From: Haliscomenobacter sp965225875
GTDB lineage: Bacteria; Bacteroidota; Bacteroidia; Chitinophagales; Saprospiraceae
NCBI RefSeq assembly: GCF_965225875.1
Contig: NZ_CBDDBS010000002.1
Span: forward strand, 744,001 to 808,000
Reading direction: 5' to 3'
Length of the DNA stretch: 64,000 nt
Shown here: in pieces, positions 26,587-34,480 of the stretch
Layout of the letters: the number at the start of each line of letters is the position of its first letter
Numbering within the stretch: position 1 is the stretch's first letter
Program-made: the position numbers and the translations under genes
Notes under the pieces: generated by a model
The model's input: the letters and a program-made list of their open reading frames with translations, nothing else
Told to the model about the DNA's origin: nothing
Database searches by the model: none

Positions 26587-29019
26587 ATGAAGCATCCATT
26601 GACTAAAGTGATATTGGCAGGTCTTTTTATCCTGTTCCTGGTACAAAATGGTTTTGGCCAAAACAGCAAACTGGCCAACATCAAAGGCAAAATCATCGAA
26701 GCCCAAAGCAAGGCGCCCCTCGCCTACGCCGCCATCCGCATCCTGAAAAACAGCGACAGCACCCTGGTCTCCGGGGGCATCAGCGACGAAAAAGGCCAGT
26801 TTTCCCTCGAAGCACCCTATGGCGACTACCACGCGGTTGTGGAGTTTTTGGGTTACCAGCCCATTAAAATCCCCAGCTTTAGTGCGAGTGCTGGTAAAAA
26901 CAGCCTGGATCTGGGTACCATCAGCCTCAGCGCCGCCGCTCAAAACCTGCAGGAAGTAGTGGTGCAGGGCGAAAAAAGCAGCATGGAACTGGCCCTCGAC
27001 AAAAAAATCTTCAACGTTGGCAAAGACCTCGCCAATGCAGGAGGTACCGCCTCCGACATCCTGAGCAACATCCCCTCCGTATCGGTGGATGGTGAAGGCA
27101 ACGTCAAATTGCGCGGCAGCGACAACGTGCGCATCCTCATCGATGGCAAACCTTCGGGCTTGGTCAGTTTTAAGGGAGGCGCGGGTTTGCAGCAGCTGCA
27201 GGGTAGCCTGGTCGACAAAGTGGAAGTGATCACCAACCCCTCCGCGCGTTACGAAGCGGAAGGCATGTCGGGCATCATCAACATCGTGCTCAAAAAAGAC
27301 CGACGCCAGGGTTTCAATGGCTCTTTTGACCTCATTGCGGGCAATCCCGACAACTTCGGTGCCGGTGCCAACGTGAACTATCGCAAGGACAAAATCAACT
27401 TTTTCCTCAACTACGCCCTGGCCTACCGCCTGCAACCGGGTCGCGGAGAGACCTACCAGGAAGTGTACGACGGCCCCATCACCCGCATCCTGGAACAGAC
27501 CAACAAGGGGCGCATGCGCGCAGCCAACAACAGCATCAACGGCGGTTTGGACTACTATTTTGACGACAAAAACATCTTCACCGCCTCCTACCTCTGGCGC
27601 CGCAGCGATGCCCGCCGCATCACCGACAACCAGTACAAGGACTACATCAATAGCCTGAGCAACTTGTACAGCATCACCGACCGCCAGCAGGATGAAACCG
27701 AAGACGAACCCAACTCGGAATACGCACTGAGTTACAAACGCAGTTTTGAAAAAAAGGGTCACGAACTCCTCATCGATGCCCGGTACCTGGATTATTGGGA
27801 GCACTCCGACCAAACCTTCACCCAAAAGAGCGTTTTTGCCGATGGCATCATCAACAAAGTGAGCAGCCGCACCCAAAAATCGCTCAATGATGAGACAGAG
27901 AAACAGTGGCTTTTTTCGGCGGATTACGTACAACCCTTTGGCAAGGAAGGCAAATACGAACTGGGTGTGCGCAGCAGTTTCCGCGACATGAGCAACGACT
28001 TTTTTGTGACCGAGCAGGACAGCACCGGAATCTACCTGCCACTGGATAGCCTGAACAACAACTTCCTCTACGACGAAAACATCAATGCGGCCTACGCCAT
28101 CATTGGCAACAAAATCAAACGTTTTTCCTACCAATTCGGCCTCCGCGCTGAACACACCGACATCAAAACCACCCTGGCCCAAACCAATGAATCCAACCCC
28201 AGAAATTACGCCAACCTCTTCCCCAGTGCCCACTTCACCTACAAACTGCCCCAGGAAAACTCCCTGCAAATCAGCTACAGCCGCCGCGTACGCCGCCCGC
28301 GTTACAACGACCTGAGCCCCTTCGTGACCTTTAGCGACAACCGCAACTTTTTCAGTGGCAACCCCGATTTGAATCCTGAATTTACGGATGCCTACGATTT
28401 GGGCCACGTCAAGTTTTTTGAAAAAGGCTCCTTTGCGTCCTCCTTGTACTACCGCTACACTACGGGCAAAATTGACCGCATCCGGCGGGTAAACAGCGAT
28501 GGTTTTGCGGCTACCCGTCCGGAAAACTTGCTGGATGAGCATTCCTTTGGGGCCGAATTCACCAGTTCTTTCAGCCTGAAAAAATGGTGGAAACTGGACT
28601 TTAACGTCAACTTCTTCCGCGCCATCACCGATGGTTCCAACATCCAGGAAGACTACCAGAGTGATACCTACGCCTGGTTTGCGCGCCAAACCTCGCGTTT
28701 TTCTTTGCCCAAAAAGACGGACATCCAAATCCGGGCCAGCTACGAAGCGCCGCGCCAAACGCCCCAAGGCGAGGTCAAATCCCTGTTTTTCACCGACCTC
28801 TCCATGAGCCGTGACCTCTTCAAAGGCCAGGGCAAACTCATCCTCAACGTGCTGGACGTATTCAACAGCCGCCGTTTCCGCAGCATCACCCGGGGCGAGA
28901 ATTTTTATACCGAAAACAATAGCCAAATGCGCCTGCGGCAAATCAATTTGACCCTGAATTACCGCCTGAATCAGTCCCAACAAGTAACCCGACGCCGAAT
29001 CGGCGGCGAAGAGGAATGA
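26587..29019 (+). CDS. TonB-dependent outer-membrane receptor family protein (CarboxypepD_reg + plug + OMP_b-brl_3)
   Basis: An 810-residue outer-membrane protein with a signal peptide (residues 1-25, ending FGQN). Residues 30-110 form a carboxypeptidase-regulatory-like beta-sandwich (IKGKIIEAQSKAPLAYAAIRIL). Residues 125-235 are the plug, with ASDILSNIPSVSVDGEGNVKLRGSDN and NPSARYEAEGMSGIINIVLKK. The rest is a beta-barrel with many aromatic strands, ending LRQINLTLNYRLNQSQQ. The substrate is unknown. The protein has no SusD partner here, so it belongs to the group of stand-alone OMP_b-brl_3 receptors. An equally long antisense reading frame covers it and is a by-product of codon bias. Confidence 0.88.
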   Translation: MKHPLTKVILAGLFILFLVQNGFGQNSKLANIKGKIIEAQSKAPLAYAAIRILKNSDSTLVSGGISDEKGQFSLEAPYGDYHAVVEFLGYQPIKIPSFSASAGKNSLDLGTISLSAAAQNLQEVVVQGEKSSMELALDKKIFNVGKDLANAGGTASDILSNIPSVSVDGEGNVKLRGSDNVRILIDGKPSGLVSFKGGAGLQQLQGSLVDKVEVITNPSARYEAEGMSGIINIVLKKDRRQGFNGSFDLIAGNPDNFGAGANVNYRKDKINFFLNYALAYRLQPGRGETYQEVYDGPITRILEQTNKGRMRAANNSINGGLDYYFDDKNIFTASYLWRRSDARRITDNQYKDYINSLSNLYSITDRQQDETEDEPNSEYALSYKRSFEKKGHELLIDARYLDYWEHSDQTFTQKSVFADGIINKVSSRTQKSLNDETEKQWLFSADYVQPFGKEGKYELGVRSSFRDMSNDFFVTEQDSTGIYLPLDSLNNNFLYDENINAAYAIIGNKIKRFSYQFGLRAEHTDIKTTLAQTNESNPRNYANLFPSAHFTYKLPQENSLQISYSRRVRRPRYNDLSPFVTFSDNRNFFSGNPDLNPEFTDAYDLGHVKFFEKGSFASSLYYRYTTGKIDRIRRVNSDGFAATRPENLLDEHSFGAEFTSSFSLKKWWKLDFNVNFFRAITDGSNIQEDYQSDTYAWFARQTSRFSLPKKTDIQIRASYEAPRQTPQGEVKSLFFTDLSMSRDLFKGQGKLILNVLDVFNSRRFRSITRGENFYTENNSQMRLRQINLTLNYRLNQSQQVTRRRIGGEEE

Positions 29020-29025
29020 CCGCCG

Positions 29026-29054
29026 TAGGGGCAGCCCTCTGTGGCTGCCCCTCT
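29026..29054. repeat. Hairpin AGGGGCAGCC
   Basis: A 10-bp stem (AGGGGCAGCC/GGCTGCCCCT) 7 bases after the receptor stop codon. A further GGCTGCCCC copy follows at about 29089. Probably a terminator of the receptor gene, or part of the repeat-rich stretch that continues to 29358. Confidence 0.5.
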
Positions 29055-29162
29055 GCTGGATGCCCCCAACCCAGCCGAAGGCTGCCCCAACACAAATGCC
29101 CCAAAACAATCCCCAATCAAAAGCGTTTCATCCAGCACCAAAGCGACAATAATAGCAGCGCT

Positions 29163-29358
29163 GATGGCACAGATAAAGCGATTGACGCGGATTTTGATCC
29201 CGCCTTCGGCGAGATGGGAAAAGGTTAGCCACGAAGGCACTAAGACACTAAGAAACCATTTTCTATTCAAGTGCCTTTGTGCCTTCGTGCCTTCGTGGCT
29301 AAAAAACTTCGCCGCAGGCGAAGCAAAATCCGCGTAAATCCGCTTTATCTGTGTCATC
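29163..29358. repeat. Nested long inverted repeat with GCCACGAAGGCAC core
   Basis: Outer arms GATGGCACAGATAAAGCG... and ...CGCTTTATCTGTGTCATC pair. Within them CGCCTTCGGCGAG pairs with CTTCGCCGCAGGCG, and the centre GCCACGAAGGCACTAAGAC pairs with CTTCGTGCCTTCGTGGC. The gap 29020-29420 therefore holds repeats only; no gene is seen. Confidence 0.75.
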
Positions 29359-29420
29359 CGCGTTCCAATTCATGTCGCTTTGGTATTTCCTATGGATTTT
29401 CCACATAAAGATTCAAACCC

Positions 29421-29726
29421 ATGAAAACCCTCATCCTCTTCGACGTCGACGGCACCCTCATCTACTCCGAACGCAGAGACAGCCGCTGCTTTGCCCAAAC
29501 CTACACCGACCTCTACCACCGCCCCTTCCCCACCATCGACTGGAGCAAGTACCCCCACGTGAGCGACACCACCATTTTCGCCCACCTCATCCAGCAACAC
29601 TTCCAGCGCCCCGTAACCAGTACCGAAGTCGCCCACTTCAAACGCATCTACGGCGAGCGCCTCCGCCAGCAACGCCTGGAAAACCCCCATCACTTTTACG
29701 AAGTACCCGGCGCCGCCCGGGCTGAT
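29421..29726 (+). pseudogene. HAD-superfamily hydrolase, 5' half (interrupted by IS element)
   Basis: About 102 residues of a HAD hydrolase. It opens with the nucleophile motif LILFDVDGTL (residues 4-13), where the first Asp of DVDGT is the phosphorylated residue, and continues through the helical cap region to EVPGAARA, after which an IS630-type element begins (GAAG at 29727). The reading continues in the element only as 10-12 foreign residues. The matching 3' half lies at 31001-31416. Joining GCTG (up to 29724) directly to AAGCCC (31001) restores an unbroken frame (A-E-A-Q-L-L-E-H-P). The hydrolase is therefore inactive now. Confidence 0.85.
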
Positions 29727-30998
29727 GAAGTTTTTCGTAAAAAACGATCTTTGAAATATTGGTAACTTAGCATCAAAAAGAGGAGAGATGAGAATCTATC
29801 TAACCTTGAGCGAAGGGGAAAAAGAAGCCTTGGAAGGCCTCTTGAAACGTTCACCCAAGCCCTATCTTCGAGAGCGAGCGAGTGCCATTTTACAAATTGC
29901 GTCTGGTTCCTTTGGCAACGAAGTTGCAAACAAAGGCTTACTGCGACGTCGGCGCAAGAACACGGTCTATGACTGGGTGGTTCGCTACAAAGCAGGAGGC
30001 ATCAAAGGCTTAGAACAAAAGGCAGGCCGCGGTCGTAAGCCTGGGTTTTCCCCCTCTAAGCCCCCCACAACTACAAACCCAGGTTGAGTTGGTGGTAGGT
30101 CAAAGTCCAACTAACTTTGGTTTAGATCAAAGTCGGTGGACGCTAAAGGCATTGAGGGAAAAGATCGAGGCATTTAAGGACTACTCCCTGGGTGGAGTGT
30201 GGCAAGTACTCAAAAAAATTGGGGTTCGCCATTTACGAGCACGCCAATATGTACATAGCCCTGATCCAGCTTATCAGGCCAAAGTAGAGTACCTGCTACA
30301 GCAAATCCGAAGCCATAATCCTGGAGAGCAGGAAATTTATTTCTTGGATCAGCTCACCGTATATCTCCAGCCCACGATTGGCTATGACTGGAGTCCAGCT
30401 TCGCAAAAGCAACCCTTGTGTAGATTAGGTCATTATTCCAATAAAACGTTCAGAATCTGTGGCGCTTTAAATGGACTAACGGGCCAAACCCACTATTTGA
30501 TTCGTCATAAAATCAAGGTACCCACCATCATTCAATTTTTTGAGGAACTCACCCTGAAGCATCCTCAAAAAACCATTTGGGTCATCCTGGATAATTGGCC
30601 GGTTCATTTTCACCCCGACGTCCTTGCTGCTTTAGCTCCTCAGCAATCTCCATTCCCCATAATTTTACCCAAATCATGGCAACATCTCAAGCCTAAAGCA
30701 AAGTTCAAGGGTAAAAATTTACCCGTTCAATTGTTGTTTTTGCCCACTTATGCTTCTTGGCTCAATCCCATTGAAAAAATGTGGCGATGGCTCAAGCAAG
30801 ATCTTTTGCACAATCATCGCCTGGTCGATCAATGGGATGCATTGAAAATTAAAGTCGAACAATGGTTTGCACAACCTGGTCATCAAAACCAGCCTTTGCT
30901 TCAATATGTGGGCCTAAGGGCTTTACAGTCGCCTTTTTATCGCCCTTTCGCTGATGTTAGTTCCAATATGTCAAAGAACGCTTTTTAAAGAAAACTTC
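29727..30998 (+). mobile_element. IS630-family insertion sequence
   Basis: A 1272-base element. The left end (29727-29774) and right end (30953-30998, read in reverse) are terminal inverted repeats that match over about 46 bases with a handful of differences: GAAGTTTT..TAAAAA.CG.TCTTTGA.ATATTGG and so on. Transposase reading frames fill the interior. The bases AT stand outside both ends, so the visible flank is AT[element]AT. IS630 elements normally duplicate TA; the reading frame of the interrupted gene is restored only if both AT pairs are removed, so the exact ends are unsettled. Insertion is within the HAD hydrolase gene. Confidence 0.88.
29788..30988 (+). CDS. IS630-family transposase, spread over two frames
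   Basis: The N-terminal part (29788 to about 30050) is a helix-turn-helix region: LRERASAILQIASGS, RKNTVYDWVVRYKAGGIKGL, then GRGRKPGF. The catalytic part follows in the +1 frame from about 30047 to the stop at 30988: PLSPPQLQTQVELVVGQSP, then DDE residues in YFLDQLTVYL (D), WVILDNWPVHFH (D) and YASWLNPIEKMW (E). The change of frame falls at the run TTTTCCCCC (30046-30054). It can be a programmed +1 (or -2) frameshift, which is known in some IS630 elements, or a one-base mutation. The first frame ends at the TGA at 30085. If it is not programmed, the transposase is inactive. Confidence 0.8.
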
Positions 30999-31000
30999 AT

Positions 31001-31416
31001 AAGCCCAACTCCTGGAACACCCCGCCTACCTCGTCGCCGTAGCCACCGGTGGCTGGAAAGAATCGGCCGAGATCAAAATGCAGCACGTAGGCATCCCCTC
31101 CCAGCGCTTTTGGGTCAGCGGGGCCGACGATAAGTACACCCGCGAAGAAATCCTCCAGGAGGCCATCCAGGAGGTGCAAAACAGCCATTCCCCCCTCAAG
31201 CGCATCGTGTACGTAGGCGACGCCGCCTGGGACGTCCACACCACCCGCAACCTCGCCATGGACTTCGTAGGCATCCGCCACGGCCAGGATCACGATTTTT
31301 TATTGCATTTGGGTGCCACCCAGGTGCTCAGCAATTTTTTGAACTTCGACCTGTTTATCAAGGCAATAGAGGCCGCTACCCCACCCCTGGCCCAAAGCGC
31401 CAGAGAAAATATTTAG
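31001..31416 (+). pseudogene. HAD-superfamily hydrolase, 3' half (after IS element)
   Basis: From AAGCCCAACTCC onward the frame reads LLEHPAYLVAVATGGWKESAEIKMQHVGIPS..., which holds HAD motif II (T in VATGGW), then motif III/IV in RIVYVGDAAWDVHTTRNLAMDFVGI, with the acidic GDAxxD pair. It ends with a stop at 31414-31416. It is the C-terminal 135 residues of the gene begun at 29421. No start codon fits it as a separate gene; an ATG at 31078 would give a fragment without motifs I and II. Confidence 0.85.
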
Positions 31417-31444
31417 TCTTTTTGAAAAAAAAGGAATCTTTTTC

Positions 31445-31476
31445 TTGGACAAACGGTTCATGTACTCGTATATTTG
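31445..31476 (+). promoter_or_regulatory. Promoter of the tRNA-Lys gene
   Basis: TTGG at 31445-31448 and TATATTTG at 31469-31476 are 20 bases apart. This matches the Bacteroidota sigma-A consensus (TTTG around -33, TAnnTTTG around -7). The tRNA gene begins 55 bases downstream. Confidence 0.7.
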
Positions 31477-31530
31477 CAACGCTTTAGAAAAAAGGGCGTT
31501 TTGCTAGCCAAATCGTTTCTTCAAAAGCTT

Positions 31531-31604
31531 GATCTCGTAGCTCAGTCGGCTAGAGCATTTGACTTTTAATCAAAGGGTCCTGGGTTCGAATCCCAGCGGG
31601 ATCA
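31531..31604 (+). tRNA. tRNA-Lys (anticodon UUU)
   Basis: A 74-base cloverleaf. The acceptor stem GATCTCG pairs with CGGGATC (one G-U), followed by discriminator A. The anticodon stem TTTGA/TCAAA carries the loop CTTTTAA, giving anticodon UUU. The T loop GGTTCGAATCC is normal. CCA is not encoded. The last 14 bases of the gene are part of a 71-bp sequence repeated at 45632 and 46995, so the gene is the integration target of the island to its right. Confidence 0.95.
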
Positions 31605-31661
31605 CAACTTAAAAAAAGCCATAATTAGACGGTAACGTTTGATTGTGGCTTTTTTGTTTTT
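31591..31661 (+). repeat. Attachment-like direct repeat, copy 1 (attL; tRNA tail plus terminator)
   Basis: 71 bases starting TCCCAGCGGGATCACAACTT and ending in GGCTTTTTTGTTTTT. They comprise the tRNA 3' end (31591-31604) and the hairpin terminator that follows. Copy 2 at 45632-45702 is identical and copy 3 at 46995-47065 has four differences. Island integrases usually cross over at such tRNA ends and rebuild the tRNA, so this marks the left border of the accessory region. Confidence 0.85.
31611..31655 (+). terminator. Terminator of tRNA-Lys
   Basis: The stem AAAAAAAGCCATAAT pairs with ATTGTGGCTTTTTT (one or two mismatches) around a loop with GACGGTAACG. The descending T run is typical of an intrinsic terminator. 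Carried along in the repeat copies 2 and 3. Confidence 0.75.
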
Positions 31662-31697
31662 GGGATTCTCCTTTCAGCAACTCTTTATACTCGCCAT

Positions 31698-31720
31698 GAT
31701 CCCGCTGGGATTCGAACGCA
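31698..31720 (-). repeat. Inverted copy of a tRNA 3' end
   Basis: TGATCCCGCTGGGATTCGAAC is the reverse complement of the T-loop/acceptor end of the tRNA-Lys gene for 21 bases; it then departs from it (GCAGGCTCCC instead of CCAGGACCC). It lies 37 bases inside attL. It may come from another tRNA gene with the same tail, or from an inverted attachment site left by an earlier integration. Confidence 0.6.
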
Positions 31721-31737
31721 GGCTCCCTTGAGTTACA

Positions 31738-32058
31738 TGCGCAAAACGACCAATGCCGAGGCGAACCGAAAAATCAAACAGATTGCGAGTATGGCATCAA
31801 TACCCCCGCTACGGAAAATGGAGTGACGGCACCCAAGTGGACTTTTGTATGTACACATACGGCCAGGCGGAGTGCAGCCACAAACCTAGCCATACAGGGT
31901 GTATCACTGGATTGTATTGCGAAATTGGAGAGCTGGAAGAAGTTGGAGATGCTGAATAAGTATCTATTGACGTCGGGATTGAATGTGGCTAAGGTGGTGG
32001 CGGAGTATGATTTTTTTAGATAATGTTGATTTGAAATTGGAAAAATATTATTTTGCAA
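31738..32058 (+). pseudogene. Tyrosine recombinase fragment 1 (C-terminal part, frameshifted)
   Basis: The frame from 31823 reads WTFVCTHTARRSAATNLAIQGVSLDCIAKLESWKKLEMLNKYLLTSGLNVAKVV. HTARRS is the H-x-x-R box of tyrosine recombinases, and the Tyr in NKYLLTSG is at the position of the nucleophile. The part before 31823 is homologous to fragment 2 but lies in another frame after small deletions. The first two thirds of an integrase, including the first catalytic Arg, are missing. It is a near-copy of 34053-34377. Such fragments next to an att site point to loss of the island's own integrase. Confidence 0.75.
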
Positions 32059-32187
32059 AAAGAACCTACTTTAAATGAGTATGATGGTGTACCCAAAGCG
32101 GAAATACACGCAACTAACGACTTGTTAGTGGCAAGCATGTGTGATAGACGAAAATGACTTTATAAAGCATTAAAAATATTAATAAAA

Positions 32188-33624
32188 ATGAACAGAAGCT
32201 ATTTTTTAATAATTTCTATTTTTTCGATATTAACAGGATCTTCAATCTTAGGAATCGCTCAGAATCAGATTCATTTCAGTGGAAATATTGCCAACTGTCC
32301 AGATTCAAACTTCAAAATTGGGAAAGTTGACAAACCTAACGATGCAAGTGAATGGCAAAAGGTTAAAATCAAAAATGGGAGTTTCTCGGTTGTAATAAAC
32401 ACTAAAGAACCAACTGTACTCCGGTGTTTTTTTAAAGATAAAGAATTTGATTTTTACGCTATGCCCGGAGACAGCCTAATTTTAACATCTGATTACAATA
32501 AATTATTGGCAACGACCAGGTTCGAGGGCAAAGGAAAGGAGACCTCCCAATTTTATACTGTCTGGAAACAAAATTTCAACGCTTCACATAAAACCGATTT
32601 TGAGAACAGAAGAACCGTTACTCCGCAACGTTATCTTGAATTAAGAAAGAATCTTTTAGATTTAGAAATGGCTTTCTTGAATGATTATGTTGTTAAATAT
32701 GGATTAAAGGAAAGCCCGTTTTTTAATTACTATGTCACGGATTTTAAATTCAGTTTTTACGCTGCTCTTTGTAGTTACATTACAAACCACAACAATATCG
32801 AAAAAGAAGGAATTAAACCGGAATATTTCCCATTATTAAAGTTACTTGATGAGATTGACTATAATGATCCCAATTTTGTTGAAACTGAAGCCTATCGTTG
32901 GTTCTTTATGGGATACATCAACCGCCTTAAATATCGACTGTTGATTTATGAAAAGGTTCTTCCTGAGTCGGCTAAAGATTCTGCTTTTTGGTTTACGAGG
33001 TGCTATATACTTTCAAAGAAGATATTAAATGAAAAAGCCCATGAGTCTTATGTAATGACATCTTTCTTTGAATTTTTAACGCCATTGACTGTGAATTCGC
33101 TAGCCCCGTATTATGGACAGTTTATTCAAAGCTGTAGCCAGGAGAATCGTTTAATTTTGGGAGATGCTTTTAAGAAATATAAGAAGCTAAGCGAAAGCCA
33201 CGAGATTTCGAGTGATTCTCAAATAAAAAAGACCGATGGCGGTTTAAAGGAAATTCTTGATGACTTCAAAGGATCGCTGCTGTATGTTGATTTTTGGGCC
33301 AGCTGGTGTGCCCCATGTATTGGGGAAATGCCAGCATCTAAAGAGCTTCAAAAGAAGTTTAAAGATAAGGATGTGAAGTTTCTGTTTATCTCCGTTGATC
33401 AGGACGAAGACAGCTGGAAAAAAGCTATATCAGTGTATGAGATCCCTGGTATTCATTATAGACTGGGTAAGGCTAATAGATCTGATTTGCTTGATAAATT
33501 AACTTCAAATGGTGTTCCCCATTATCTGATTGTAGGAAGGGATGGCAATATCATTGCTCAAGATGCAAAAAGACCAAGCGACCCGAACCTTGTTTCTGAA
33601 CTTGAAATGTTATTGAAAAATTAA
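32188..33624 (+). CDS. TlpA-like thioredoxin-fold protein, periplasmic
   Basis: A 478-residue protein. A signal peptide is present (residues 1-24). Residues 28-120 look like the small beta-sandwich found ahead of many Bacteroidota TlpA proteins (DUF4369-like: FKIGKVDKPN, FYAMPGDSLILTSDYN). A helical middle part follows. Residues 350-478 form the thioredoxin domain with the redox motif WASWCAPCIGEMPA and the cis-proline loop GVPHYLIVG. It probably reduces or oxidises disulfides at the periplasmic face of the membrane. Its low GC content resembles the other genes of the island, so it is probably island cargo. It is flanked by recombinase fragments on both sides. Confidence 0.85.
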   Translation: MNRSYFLIISIFSILTGSSILGIAQNQIHFSGNIANCPDSNFKIGKVDKPNDASEWQKVKIKNGSFSVVINTKEPTVLRCFFKDKEFDFYAMPGDSLILTSDYNKLLATTRFEGKGKETSQFYTVWKQNFNASHKTDFENRRTVTPQRYLELRKNLLDLEMAFLNDYVVKYGLKESPFFNYYVTDFKFSFYAALCSYITNHNNIEKEGIKPEYFPLLKLLDEIDYNDPNFVETEAYRWFFMGYINRLKYRLLIYEKVLPESAKDSAFWFTRCYILSKKILNEKAHESYVMTSFFEFLTPLTVNSLAPYYGQFIQSCSQENRLILGDAFKKYKKLSESHEISSDSQIKKTDGGLKEILDDFKGSLLYVDFWASWCAPCIGEMPASKELQKKFKDKDVKFLFISVDQDEDSWKKAISVYEIPGIHYRLGKANRSDLLDKLTSNGVPHYLIVGRDGNIIAQDAKRPSDPNLVSELEMLLKN

Positions 33625-33639
33625 ATTGGTAGATAAGAT

Positions 33640-33680
33640 GGTGTAAAAAAACGGAGTGCAGCAACTAATCTGGCGATAAG
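33640..33680 (+). pseudogene. Tyrosine recombinase fragment 3 (very short)
   Basis: CGGAGTGCAGCAACTAATCTGGCGATAAGA reads RSAATNLAIR, the segment next to the H-x-x-R box in fragments 1 and 2. It is only about 30 bases, so it is a remnant of a third copy. Confidence 0.5.
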
Positions 33681-33790
33681 AGTAGGGAAATTCAATATTT
33701 AAGGCTCTTGCGTAGATTCCCGTACCATTCCATTTGCGGCCAGAAAATCACTCAATTTACCATACTCTCCATTCCAGGTGGTAAGAAACC

Positions 33791-33997
33791 ATGAAGAAAA
33801 AATTTAACCGCATCAAGGCAGTCCTTGCTGAAAAGGATAAGTCTTCCCTTTGGTTGGCGGAACTGATCGGCCGGGATCGATCTACGGTGTCGCGCTGGTG
33901 TACGAATGATATGCAACCGCCACTTGAGGTGTTGTATCAGATTGCGGCGATTTTGGAGGTGGATGTGTGTAAGTTGTTGGTGAGAGAGGAGAAGTAA
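33791..33997 (+). CDS. Small XRE-type helix-turn-helix protein
   Basis: A 68-residue protein that is almost only a Cro/C1-type helix-turn-helix: WLAELIGRDRSTVSRWCTND as the recognition part, then PPLEVLYQIAAILEVDVCKLLVREE. It probably binds DNA as a dimer and regulates a neighbour. The recombinase fragment follows at once (34053), so it may have been the regulator of an integrative element. Start at the ATG 11 bases after GTGGTAAGAA; no strong Shine-Dalgarno site is visible. Confidence 0.75.
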   Translation: MKKKFNRIKAVLAEKDKSSLWLAELIGRDRSTVSRWCTNDMQPPLEVLYQIAAILEVDVCKLLVREEK

Positions 33998-34052
33998 CTA
34001 AACACATGATTTTTTGGGGAACTGGTGGAGCTTTGGGGAAAGTACAAAACCA

Positions 34053-34377
34053 AATGCCCAAAACGATGAATGCGGAGGTGTGCCGCAAAATCAAACAGAT
34101 TGCGAGTATGGCTAGTATCAATACTCCGGCTACTGAAAATGGGGTGACGGCTCCGAAATGGACTTTTGTACGGACACATACGGCCAGGCGGAGTGCGGCG
34201 ACTAACCTGGCGATGGGAGGGGCTACTTTGGACTTCATTTGTAAGCTAGGCGGCTGGAAGAAGTTGGGGGTATTGAAGAAGTATTTGTTGGCTTCGGGAT
34301 TGGATGTGGCGAAGGTGGCGGTCGTGGTGAATTTTTTAGGTAATATTGGTTTGAAATTGAAAAAAAGTTATTTTACC
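34053..34377 (+). pseudogene. Tyrosine recombinase fragment 2 (C-terminal part)
   Basis: An uninterrupted frame (ORF 34006-34389) reads NAEVCRKIKQIASMASINTPATENG..., then WTFVRTHTARRSAATNLAMGGATLDFICKLGGWKKLGVLKKYLLASGLDVAKV. It has the HTARRS box and the likely nucleophile Tyr in KKYLLAS. Only the last 110 or so residues of an integrase are present. The bases match fragment 1 closely over 300 positions, so the two form a direct repeat that brackets the TlpA and HTH genes (2.0 kb). Confidence 0.75.
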
Positions 34378-34480
34378 ACTAGTATATAGACTTGATCAAT
34401 TGAATATCTCTTGGTTAAATCTAGGTTTGTGATTTCATCTAATAAACATTAATTCATTTTGTTAGCATAAAAAATCTATT

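Noticed and set aside
26548..29109. Antisense open frame of 853 residues over the TonB-dependent receptor gene
   Set aside because: It is the reverse shadow of a codon-biased gene. Its product has no recognisable domain, while the sense frame has signal peptide, plug and barrel.
31078..31416. A separate 112-residue hydrolase gene
   Set aside because: It is the 3' part of the IS-interrupted HAD gene; the frame extends upstream to the IS end and lacks the nucleophile motif.
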